From Streptomyces bacillaris (GTDB lineage: Bacteria > Actinomycetota > Actinomycetes > Streptomycetales > Streptomycetaceae): DNA of 64,000 nucleotides. Numbering within the stretch: the stretch's first letter is position 1; every line of letters begins with the position of its first letter. A program made the position numbers and the translations under genes. Of the stretch, positions 50,524 to 57,518 are shown in pieces. Location of the stretch: NCBI RefSeq assembly GCF_003268675.1, contig NZ_CP029378.1, forward strand, positions 4,650,001 to 4,714,000. The letters run 5' to 3'. The notes under the pieces are model-generated. The model did not search any database. It was not told the DNA's origin and saw nothing but the letters and a program-made list of their open reading frames with translations.

Positions 50524-52180
50524 GGCTCACGGCCTCCTGAAGGACGGGATCGGATGCGGCGGGTATCCGTACGCACAAGGGGCGTTCACCCCGGTCGCGG
50601 TAGGACTCCAGCGCGTCGGCGAGCACGGCCGGGCCGAAGACATCGGCGAGGGTGTCCAGCCGGGGACCGTGCTCCGTGCCGAACAGCGCCCCGTAGATCT
50701 CCCGGAAGTCGGCCCGGGTCCGCCCGGCCCGTGGCGCGCCCGGGCCCGTGTGCGCCCTCAGCTGTTCGATGAGCAGCCCGACCGCGCCCCCGGAGGGCGG
50801 ATCCTCGGCCGCCGCCCAGTAGCGGTCCCGGCCGTGGGCCGTGAGCCAGGAGAGCGCATGGCCGATCCGCTCCTCCAGCAGGGCGGCGTCGGCGCCGGGG
50901 TGACGGGCCGTGAGGTGGCGCCGCGCGGCTCCGGGCGCGCAGCCGTGCCCGTACAGCGCCCCCAGGACCGTACGCATCGGGGGCAGCGTGCCGTACCCGT
51001 CGGGCCGCTCGTCGGTCAGCAGCTCCCACAGGACGCGGGCCCGCCCGTCCCCGGACGCCGACGCCACGGACCGGGCGAACCGGTCGAACTCCTCGTAGGC
51101 GCCCAGGAACGCGGCCGCGCCGAAGCCCAGCCGCAGATCGGAGAGGCAGTTGCGGCGGGCGTACAGCCACAGCACCAACGGGGCCGGGTTCACGGCGAGC
51201 AGATCGCGTACGTACGGACCACCGCCGCGCGATCCGGAGATCTTGCCGCTGCCCTGCTCGGCGCGGACCAGCCCGTACGGGACGATGACCGGCTGCGGCG
51301 AGCCGAGATAGCGCTCGTACACCGGCCGGGTCCGGTCCATGGTGCTGCCCGCGCTGCAGTGGTCCTGGCCCGCCGGTTCGCAGTCGATGCCCTCATGGGC
51401 GACGCGCAGGGTCCAGTCCAGGGCCCAGGAGGGCTTGATGTCCGCCGGGTCGCGGGCGGTCAGCTCGGCCCCGCACGACAGGCACCGGTAGCGCGCGGCA
51501 CGCCGGTCCAGGTGGTGGATCTCGGTGCTGTTGCGGCCGCACTGGAGGCAGTAGACGGCGAAGAGGTCCCGCCCGTCGCCCTTGCCGAGCAGGTCCGCCA
51601 GCCGCTGCGCGTCGCGCTGATAGCGCCGCTGGATCCGGCGGTACTCACCGGACCGGTAGCGCTCGTACTGGTAGTGGGTCTGCCAGTCGCCGTCGCCGTC
51701 CGGCGGCGTCCGTCCGGCGTCGTCGGCCTCCGCGGGAAGGATGCCCACCGCCCGCAGCTCGGCGAGATAGGTGCGGCAGATGCGGCCGGCGCGCTCCCGG
51801 TGCCCGCCGAGCGGCCGCTCCCCGTGGCCCGCCAGCTCCGGCTCCCGCGCGGCCTGGCCCGCCCGTACGGGGTCGTAGTCGTCGAAGCTGAGCAGGATCG
51901 CGGAGCGGCGGCCCATCCGGCGCAGCGCCCGGTGGACCAGGTGGGCGCAGACGGTGTCCCGGAAGTTCCCGACGTGGAAGTAGCCGCTCGGGGACATGCT
52001 GGTCTGGATCAGGATGCGGTGGTGGGGCGGGTGGCGCTCGGCGAGCCGGTGCGCGTAGTCCAGGGCCCAGTGCGGCGCGGTGCGGTCCTGGGCGTGCAGC
52101 GCGTGCGGCGGCGGCCCGCCGGAGGGTGCCTCCTCCGGCTCCACCGGGCCCTGCTTCCGCGCACGTGGTCTCCTTGGCAT
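50513..52180 (-). CDS. Class I lysyl-tRNA synthetase paralogue
   Basis: The 555-residue protein has the class I LysRS layout: a HIGH-like F68-H-V-G-N72, SFDDYDPVR, a zinc-binding insert (CLQC...CLSC), EGIDCEPAGQDHCSAGSTMD and a KMSKS-like K313-I-S-G-S317. A helical anticodon-binding region follows. Housekeeping LysRS is expected elsewhere in the genome; this copy is coupled to a FemAB-like transferase, which points to a special role in aminoacylating tRNA with lysine or a lysine analogue. The N-terminus (about 1-35) is Pro/Arg-rich and the start at ATG 52180 has a weak site. The stop overlaps the transferase by 11 bp. Confidence 0.88.
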   Translation of the reverse strand: MPRRPRARKQGPVEPEEAPSGGPPPHALHAQDRTAPHWALDYAHRLAERHPPHHRILIQTSMSPSGYFHVGNFRDTVCAHLVHRALRRMGRRSAILLSFDDYDPVRAGQAAREPELAGHGERPLGGHRERAGRICRTYLAELRAVGILPAEADDAGRTPPDGDGDWQTHYQYERYRSGEYRRIQRRYQRDAQRLADLLGKGDGRDLFAVYCLQCGRNSTEIHHLDRRAARYRCLSCGAELTARDPADIKPSWALDWTLRVAHEGIDCEPAGQDHCSAGSTMDRTRPVYERYLGSPQPVIVPYGLVRAEQGSGKISGSRGGGPYVRDLLAVNPAPLVLWLYARRNCLSDLRLGFGAAAFLGAYEEFDRFARSVASASGDGRARVLWELLTDERPDGYGTLPPMRTVLGALYGHGCAPGAARRHLTARHPGADAALLEERIGHALSWLTAHGRDRYWAAAEDPPSGGAVGLLIEQLRAHTGPGAPRAGRTRADFREIYGALFGTEHGPRLDTLADVFGPAVLADALESYRDRGERPLCVRIPAASDPVLQEAVSRAS

Positions 52181-52254
52181 GGCGGGAGTACAGCGCGCGT
52201 TCCGATAAAGGCCCTATACGCCGGGGAGGGCGTCCCGGTCCGCCGCGGCCGGCC

Positions 52255-52860
52255 TCACAGCCAGCCGTTCTCCCTGGCCGTGCGCAGGGCGTCGATGCGG
52301 TTGCGGGCGCCGAGCTTGTTCACGATCGTCGTGAGGTAGTTGCGGACCGTCCCCACGGACAGGTTCGTGGCGGTGGCGATCTGTCCGGTCTCCGCCCCCG
52401 CCGCGACGAGCCCCAGCACCTCCACCTCCCGCCGGGTCAGCGGGTTGTCCCCGATCTCCCAGGCGGACATGGCCAGTTCGGGGTCGATGACCCGGCGGCC
52501 CGCGCCCACCCTGCGGACGCCCTCGACGAGTTCGTCCGGCGACGCGTGCTTCGGCAGGAAGCCGCTCACCTGCGCGTCCAGTGCCCGCCACAGCTGGCCG
52601 GGCAGGGCGACACCGGTGAGGATCAGCGTCCGGCAGCCGGGCACCTGGTCCCGCAGCAGACCGGCGGCGGTGATGCCGTCCATCTCCGGCATGTCGATGT
52701 CGAGCACCGCCGTGTCCGCCTCCGTCCGGATCACCGCGGGCACCACGTCGCTGCCGCGGCCGACCTGGGCGACCACCTCCATGTCCTCCTCCATCTCCAG
52801 GAGCGCGGCCAGCGCCACCCGGATCATGTGCATGTCCTCGGCCAGCACGATCCTCTGCAT
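52255..52860 (-). CDS. NarL-family response regulator
   Basis: The 201-residue protein has a receiver domain (RIVLAEDMHMIRVALAALLE, phospho-acceptor D54 in VLDIDMPEMDG, Lys in FLPKHAS) and a LuxR HTH (about 137-195; LTRREVEVLGLVAAGAETGQIATATNLSVGTVRNYL). It resembles DesR/NarL-type regulators. ATG 52860 is preceded by a GGGGG run. It is divergent from a histidine kinase gene 175 bp away, its probable partner. It could regulate the adjoining biosynthetic operon. Confidence 0.92.
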   Translation of the reverse strand: MQRIVLAEDMHMIRVALAALLEMEEDMEVVAQVGRGSDVVPAVIRTEADTAVLDIDMPEMDGITAAGLLRDQVPGCRTLILTGVALPGQLWRALDAQVSGFLPKHASPDELVEGVRRVGAGRRVIDPELAMSAWEIGDNPLTRREVEVLGLVAAGAETGQIATATNLSVGTVRNYLTTIVNKLGARNRIDALRTARENGWL

Positions 52861-53035
52861 GGGTACCCCCGTTGTCCGTCCAGGCCCTCCCGACGAGGGG
52901 GGCCGTTGCGACTCCGGCGCCCTGTGTACCACCGGGGAGGGCGCGGGCGGCGGGGCTCGTATAGCCGAGTGATAGCGGGGCCGGTGAGGCTCTGTCACCA
53001 CCACTGGAGGCAGACTCCTCCCGGAAGGGGACGAC

Positions 53036-53860
53036 ATGGCGCAGGCCCTGCACGTACCGTCCGCGCGGGCGGCGGAAGACGCCGGTACAGCCGCGGCCGA
53101 CGCTCTCCGGCGGCGCATCGCCGTACGGGAACGGGTGCGCTTCGCCCGCGACTTGCACGACCTGCTCGGGCCGCGGCTCCTGGCGATCACCCTCCAGTGC
53201 GAGCTGGCCCTGCGCCTGATGGACCGCACACCGGAGTCGGCCCGCAGCCGGCTGGCCGAGGCGCTCTCCGGAATGCGGGAGATCCAGCAGGAGGCCCGGC
53301 GGGTGGCACACGGCTACCACTGCCTTTCCCTCGACACGGAGATCGAGTCCGTCCGCGGCCTGCTGGAGGCAGCCGGTGTCCGCGCCGAGGCGGAACAGGG
53401 ACCGGCGGGCGTCGCGCTGCCCCCGCTCCTCCAGACGGTCCTGGCCACGACCGTCCGGGAGGCGTCCGCCAACGTGCTGCGGCACAGCCGCGCCCGCGTC
53501 TGCCGGATAGCGGTGGACGCACCGCCGGGGGAGGTGGTGCTGACCGTGACGAACGACGGGGTGTGCGGGGCGGAACGGCCGATTGCGCCCACGGCGGCCG
53601 GGGGTTCCGAGGATTCCAGGGGTCCCGGGGAGTCCGGGGATTCCAGGGATTCCAGGGAGGGCGAGGAGGGTGGCAGGGGCGTTGCCGGTGGGCCGGGAGT
53701 GGGGCCCGGGCTGGGGCTGCGCAGCCTTGCCGAGCGGATCGTCGTCGTCGGCGGCGTGCTGGCCCACGGCCCGTATCCTTCCGGGCACTACACGCTGACG
53801 GCCCGCTTCCCGCTCCCCGGCCCCGTGCCGGACGGTCCGGTGGTGTCGCTGCCCGTGTAG
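53036..53860 (+). CDS. Cytosolic NarX/DesK-type sensor histidine kinase
   Basis: The 274-residue kinase has a HisKA_3 phosphorylation site at H41 (FARDLHDLLGPRL), an N-box ATTVREASANVLRHSRA, a DxG-like VTNDGVCG and a G-box GPGLGLRSLAERI. There is no TM segment or sensor domain, only about 30 N-terminal residues, so it must receive its signal from another protein or a cytoplasmic cue. A low-complexity Ser/Gly/Asp/Glu-rich insert (about 190-220) comes from short GGATTCCAGG-like repeats at about 53605-53660. Its partner is probably the divergent regulator at 52255. GGAAGGGGA precedes ATG 53036. Confidence 0.9.
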   Translation: MAQALHVPSARAAEDAGTAAADALRRRIAVRERVRFARDLHDLLGPRLLAITLQCELALRLMDRTPESARSRLAEALSGMREIQQEARRVAHGYHCLSLDTEIESVRGLLEAAGVRAEAEQGPAGVALPPLLQTVLATTVREASANVLRHSRARVCRIAVDAPPGEVVLTVTNDGVCGAERPIAPTAAGGSEDSRGPGESGDSRDSREGEEGGRGVAGGPGVGPGLGLRSLAERIVVVGGVLAHGPYPSGHYTLTARFPLPGPVPDGPVVSLPV

Positions 53861-53900
53861 CCTCCGCCCCGCCGAGTCAGCGTGAGAAAGGCCGTCGCCC

Positions 53901-55055
53901 GTGCCGCACACCGAGCCGTCCCTGCCCGTGACCGGCCGGCCTTCCGACCGGGAGGGGCGGGAGGGGATCGTCTCCCGGCTCACCGCTCCCGGGGCGCCCT
54001 TCGCCGTCGTGCGGGGGGAGGGGGGAACGCCGGAGTATGCCGACGGGCCTCGTACGCTGCGGGAGTTCGTGGAGACGACGTGGGCCTACGGGGACTCCGT
54101 CTTTCTCGTCGACGGTGAACGGCGTTGGTCGTACGGGGAGTTCTTCGCCGCCGCCTCCGCGCTGGCCGTCCGGATGAGCGAGCGGTACGGGCTGCGCCCC
54201 GGGGACCGGGCCGTCGTCGGCACGCGGAGCCTTCCGGAGTGGCAGATCGCCTTCTGGGGCGCCCAGTTGGCCGGACTCGTCGCCGTGCCGCTCGACGTGC
54301 GGGGGGACGGGCGGGTCGACGGGGACGCGCTCGGGGCCGTACTCGACGACTGTGCGCCCGGGGTGCTGCTCGTCGACGGGGAGTGGCTGGAACGGGTGGG
54401 GGAGCGGGCGGCTCGGCGGGATGGGGTGCGTGTGGTGCTGTTCCGGGAGGGCCGGGCGGAGGGGCGGCTTCCGGGCGGGGTGCACGTCGAGCGGTACGCG
54501 GACTTTCCCGCGCCCGATCCGTGGGCCGCGCCCCCGGACGTCGAGCCCCGGCCGGAGGACGACTCCGTGATCCTCTACGGGGGTGGTGCCCAGGGGGCCG
54601 TGACCACTCATCTCGCCCAGGCCGGGGCCGCGCTCGATGCCCGCTACCGGGCTGCCGCCGCCGCGCTGGCGCGGGGAGCCGTTCCGGGGCTGGGGCCCGT
54701 TCCGGAGACCCCGGTCGCGTTTCCGTTCTCCTGCCCCGTTGCCCTGGCCGCTGTCTACGGGGCGATGGCTGTGGGGGGTTCCGTCGTGTCGGCGGAGACG
54801 GAGGGCGGGGAGGGAGTTCCGTACGAGCTGGAGCCCACCCCCGTAACCGAGTTCAGGGTCACCGGGCCCTGTGGCGAGCCGGTCCCCGACGGGGAGCGGG
54901 GCCGGCTGTGGGTGCGCGGGCAGTCGGCCCCGCGTGGCCACTGGCGGGACCCGGAGACCACCGCCGAGGCGTTCGACGGCGGCTGGTTCCGTACGGGGGA
55001 TCTCGCCGTGCGGCACGGAGGCGGCGTCACCGTCGTCGGGCGGGCGGGGGAGTGA
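53901..55055 (+). CDS. Truncated AMP-ligase-like protein without P-loop or C-terminal domain
   Basis: The 384-residue product has the N-terminal half of an acyl-CoA/AMP ligase (DGERRWSYGEFFAAASALA, LRPGDRAVVGTRSLPEWQIAFWGAQLAGLVAVPL). The late motif WFRTGDLAVRHGGGVTVVGR is also present. The usual phosphate-binding loop (TSGTTGxPKG) is replaced by LYGGGAQGAVTTH, and the protein ends before the C-terminal domain with its catalytic lysine. About 130 residues are missing from the middle and end. It is probably inactive as a ligase, or a binding protein. GAAAGG lies 9 nt before GTG 53901. Confidence 0.75.
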   Translation: MPHTEPSLPVTGRPSDREGREGIVSRLTAPGAPFAVVRGEGGTPEYADGPRTLREFVETTWAYGDSVFLVDGERRWSYGEFFAAASALAVRMSERYGLRPGDRAVVGTRSLPEWQIAFWGAQLAGLVAVPLDVRGDGRVDGDALGAVLDDCAPGVLLVDGEWLERVGERAARRDGVRVVLFREGRAEGRLPGGVHVERYADFPAPDPWAAPPDVEPRPEDDSVILYGGGAQGAVTTHLAQAGAALDARYRAAAAALARGAVPGLGPVPETPVAFPFSCPVALAAVYGAMAVGGSVVSAETEGGEGVPYELEPTPVTEFRVTGPCGEPVPDGERGRLWVRGQSAPRGHWRDPETTAEAFDGGWFRTGDLAVRHGGGVTVVGRAGE

Positions 55056-55106
55056 GAGCCGGAACGGGTCGGGGCGCGTCCGGAGCGGGGCAGGTCAGGG
55101 GCGCGG

Positions 55107-56384
55107 TCAGGGGCGGGTGACGCGGATGCGGTAGTTCCCGTTCCCGTCCTCGTCCAGTACGGATATCCGTACGCCGTTCGCCCGGTCCGTGAAGGTCTGG
55201 CCGGGGCGGAACGGGGCGTCCGACAGCTCCGCGTGGACGTTGGGGCGGCGGGTGCAGCCGCCGCTGTCCTCGGTGGCGTCGGCGACGGAGACCGGGCCCT
55301 GGCCGGTGTCCACGTCCGAGCTGACCTTGTAGATCAGCACCCCGGGGCGGCAGACCGCCTCGTCGTTGCCCGCCTCCGTACGGACCTCCACGGCGTAGCC
55401 GGACTGGGCGCTCAGCGGGACGAAGGCGAGCTTCGTGCCGCCCGCCGTGGCCAGCGGGCCGAGGGTGTGTTCGCTGACGCCGGGCTGGGAGGCGCAGCTG
55501 ATCTGCTCGTTGTCGAGCCAGCCGAGCTTCCACTTGTGCCAGCCCAGGAAGTCGTTGTTGGCGCCCCAGTCCTCGGACATGATGTCCCAGTGCCCGACGG
55601 AGCCGCCGCCCTCCATCGTGTAGAGGTCGGGCAGGCCGAAGACATGGCCGTTCTCGTGCGGCAGGACGCGGTAGCCCGTCTGCGCGTACGACCCCGAGCC
55701 GTCGTCCTGGCGGCTGTAGACGAAGGACGTGTTGGCCAGCGGTACGCCGTCCGCCTGCGGGGCGTCCCCGTTGCCGGAGAAGGTCACCGAGAGCACGGTG
55801 TCCAGGGCGGAGGGGCCCGCGTTCGGCGTGACCAGCACGTTGACCAGGTCGTACGTGGAGAAGTCCACCTTCGGGTCGGCCGCGGCGACGATGTCCTCGA
55901 CCAGCTGCCGGTAGCCCGGTTCGAACGGGGAGCCGCGCTCGATCCCGTACTCCGCGAAGGGCAGCGGCATCCGCAGCCACTCCTTGACGGGGGCCTCGGG
56001 GCGGTAGTCGAGGCGGCCGTAGGAACTGGTCGTGAACCAGTCGGAGGTCTGCGGGAAGAACTCCGCGAGCCGGTCCTCCGCCGGTTCCGTCGCCTCCGCG
56101 TCCGGGAAGTCGATCATCAGGTTCAGCGCCCTGACCTCGCCGGTGGAGCGGGCGTAACCGGGCGGGGTCGGCATGCCCAGCGACATCTGGACGCCCATGG
56201 CGGCGGCGATCCGGCACGGGGCGACCGCGGAGTCCTCGGTGGTGGCGGCCGGACCCGCCGTGGCCCGGCCGGTGCCGGGGAGCGTGGTGCTCGCCGAGGC
56301 CATGGCCGCTATGACCAGGGCGGTCACCCCGGCCAGGGCGACGGGGCGGCGGTGACTGCGTATCCGGTGGCGGGGCTGCTGCAT
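55107..56384 (-). CDS. Secreted M6-family (immune inhibitor A-like) metalloprotease
   Basis: The 425-residue protein has a signal peptide (about 1-45, RRPVALAGVTALVIAAMASAS) and an M6 peptidase domain with VMIDFPDAE-like LNLMIDFPDAEATEP, TSSYGRLDYRPEAP and the zinc motif HENGHVFGLPDLY (HExxH). The C-terminal part (about 290-425) is beta-rich with ISVLDEDGNGNYRIRV and cysteines. It should degrade proteins outside the cell. The promoter region carries a TGTGA-N6-TCACA site at 56507-56526. ATG 56384 gives MQQPRHRIRS; the site before it is weak. The upstream regulatory DNA is shared with the divergent TetR gene. Confidence 0.9.
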   Translation of the reverse strand: MQQPRHRIRSHRRPVALAGVTALVIAAMASASTTLPGTGRATAGPAATTEDSAVAPCRIAAAMGVQMSLGMPTPPGYARSTGEVRALNLMIDFPDAEATEPAEDRLAEFFPQTSDWFTTSSYGRLDYRPEAPVKEWLRMPLPFAEYGIERGSPFEPGYRQLVEDIVAAADPKVDFSTYDLVNVLVTPNAGPSALDTVLSVTFSGNGDAPQADGVPLANTSFVYSRQDDGSGSYAQTGYRVLPHENGHVFGLPDLYTMEGGGSVGHWDIMSEDWGANNDFLGWHKWKLGWLDNEQISCASQPGVSEHTLGPLATAGGTKLAFVPLSAQSGYAVEVRTEAGNDEAVCRPGVLIYKVSSDVDTGQGPVSVADATEDSGGCTRRPNVHAELSDAPFRPGQTFTDRANGVRISVLDEDGNGNYRIRVTRP

Positions 56385-56506
56385 AGAGGCGCCTTCGGGG
56401 TCCGCGGCAGCCGGCCGACCCTGACTGCGCTCTGGCGATCAGCCTCTGCCGGGCGGTCCCGGGGCGCTCGCTGGGTGCGCCGATCGGTGGGTTTTCGCCG
56501 TGGAGT

Positions 56507-56526
56507 GATGTGACTCAGGTCACATC
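56507..56526. promoter_or_regulatory. CRP/FNR-like palindrome upstream of the M6 protease gene
   Basis: GATGTGACTCAGGTCACATC has eight-base arms and a TCAG centre, an exact TGTGA-N6-TCACA match. It lies 123 bp before the protease start and 150 bp before the TetR gene. In Streptomyces a Crp protein binds similar GTGNNNNNNGNCAC sites. Confidence 0.6.
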
Positions 56527-56542
56527 GCTGGGTGGAAATAAG

Positions 56543-56599
56543 CGGGGAGCCGTTCCCCGTTTGCACCCGTGTCCCCTTGAAGCGGGGAGATGGTCCCCG
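56543..56599. promoter_or_regulatory. Two copies of a CGGGGA-N5-TCCCCG palindrome before the TetR gene
   Basis: CGGGGAGCCGTTCCCCG (56543-56559) and CGGGGAGATGGTCCCCG (56583-56599) share the arms, the preceding AAG(C) and 40-bp centre spacing (about four helix turns). Paired sites of this type fit a dimeric repressor that autoregulates the TetR gene 77 bp downstream. Confidence 0.6.
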
Positions 56600-56675
56600 G
56601 TTACGGGTGGGGGTCGTCCAGCTACGCATCGTTCAGCTACGTACCGTCCCGCCGGAGAGAGGGGAGGCCGCAGTC

Positions 56676-57344
56676 GTGGAGACCGTCGCCGACACCACCA
56701 CCGCACAGGCGGCAGCCCCGCGCCGTACGCCCAAGCCGCGGGCCGACGCGCTGCGCAACCGCGAGCGGATCATCGCGGCCGCGCGCGAGCTGTTCGTCGA
56801 GTTCGGGCCGGACGTGCCGCTCGACGACGTCGCACGCCGTGCGGGCGTCGGCAACGCCACGCTCTACCGGAACTTCCCCGACCGCGCCGCCCTGACCCAT
56901 GAGGTCGTGCTCGCGGTCACCTCCCGGACCACCCGGAGGGCCGAGGAGGCCGTCGCCGCGGAGGCCGACCCGTTCGCCGCGCTCAGCCGCTTCGTGCACG
57001 CGGCCGCCGACGAACGGATCGGCGCCCTGTGCCCGATGCTCTCCGGCGTCTTCGACCGGGACCACCCCGATCTGCTCGCCGAGCGCGACCGTCTCGAAGA
57101 GGCCGTCGAAGGGCTCGTGTCGCGCGCCCAGTCAGCGGGGCGGCTGCGCACCGACATCGCCGTCGGTGACGTGCTCGTCGCCCTCTCCCAGCTCACCCGG
57201 CCGCTGCCCGGCATCGCCTGCCTGGACATCGACCGCTTCACCCACCGCCATCTGCAGCTGTTCCTGGACGGGCTGGAGGCACCGGCCCGCTCGGAGCTGC
57301 CCGGATCGGCGGCGACCCTGGAGAACCTGAGGCGCCGCGACTGA
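56676..57344 (+). CDS. TetR-family transcriptional repressor
   Basis: The 222-residue protein has an N-terminal TetR HTH (RNRERIIAAARELFVEFGPDV, then VARRAGVGNATLYRNFPDRAAL). An all-helical ligand domain follows with FAALSRFVHAAADERIGAL and LPGIACLDIDRF. GTG 56676 has GGGGAGG 8 nt upstream; the frame is open farther but the upstream part is promoter DNA. It precedes the MFS exporter (174-bp gap) in the same direction and probably controls it, in the manner of TetR-drug exporter pairs. The two CGGGGA-N5-TCCCCG sites are its likely operators. Confidence 0.92.
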   Translation: METVADTTTAQAAAPRRTPKPRADALRNRERIIAAARELFVEFGPDVPLDDVARRAGVGNATLYRNFPDRAALTHEVVLAVTSRTTRRAEEAVAAEADPFAALSRFVHAAADERIGALCPMLSGVFDRDHPDLLAERDRLEEAVEGLVSRAQSAGRLRTDIAVGDVLVALSQLTRPLPGIACLDIDRFTHRHLQLFLDGLEAPARSELPGSAATLENLRRRD

Positions 57345-57359
57345 CGCCCACTCCGGTTC

Positions 57360-57450
57360 CGTAACTCGTAACTCGTAGCCCGTAGTCCGTAAGTCGCGGG
57401 CCGCTGGCCTTACTTCCCACGTCGCTACTTCCCACGTCGCTTTCCACGTC
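57360..57450. repeat. Five heptamer copies plus 15-bp duplicated block before the MFS gene
   Basis: CGTAACT-like heptamers run in register at 57360-57366, 57367-57373, 57374-57380, 57381-57387 and 57388-57394. They are followed by TACTTCCCACGTCGC at 57411-57425 and 57426-57440 and a partial third copy to 57450. The block lies within the 174-bp spacer and might contain regulator sites. Confidence 0.75.
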
Positions 57451-57518
57451 CTTTTACGTACGCATCCGTCGCTCACGCCGTTCCCGGCGCTCCCGTCAGT
57501 CCCTAGGTGGCTACTCCC

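Noticed and set aside
55107..56384. The M6 protease as part of the biosynthetic locus
   Set aside because: It is separated by the truncated ligase gene, has its own regulatory region and is a common stand-alone Streptomyces secreted enzyme.
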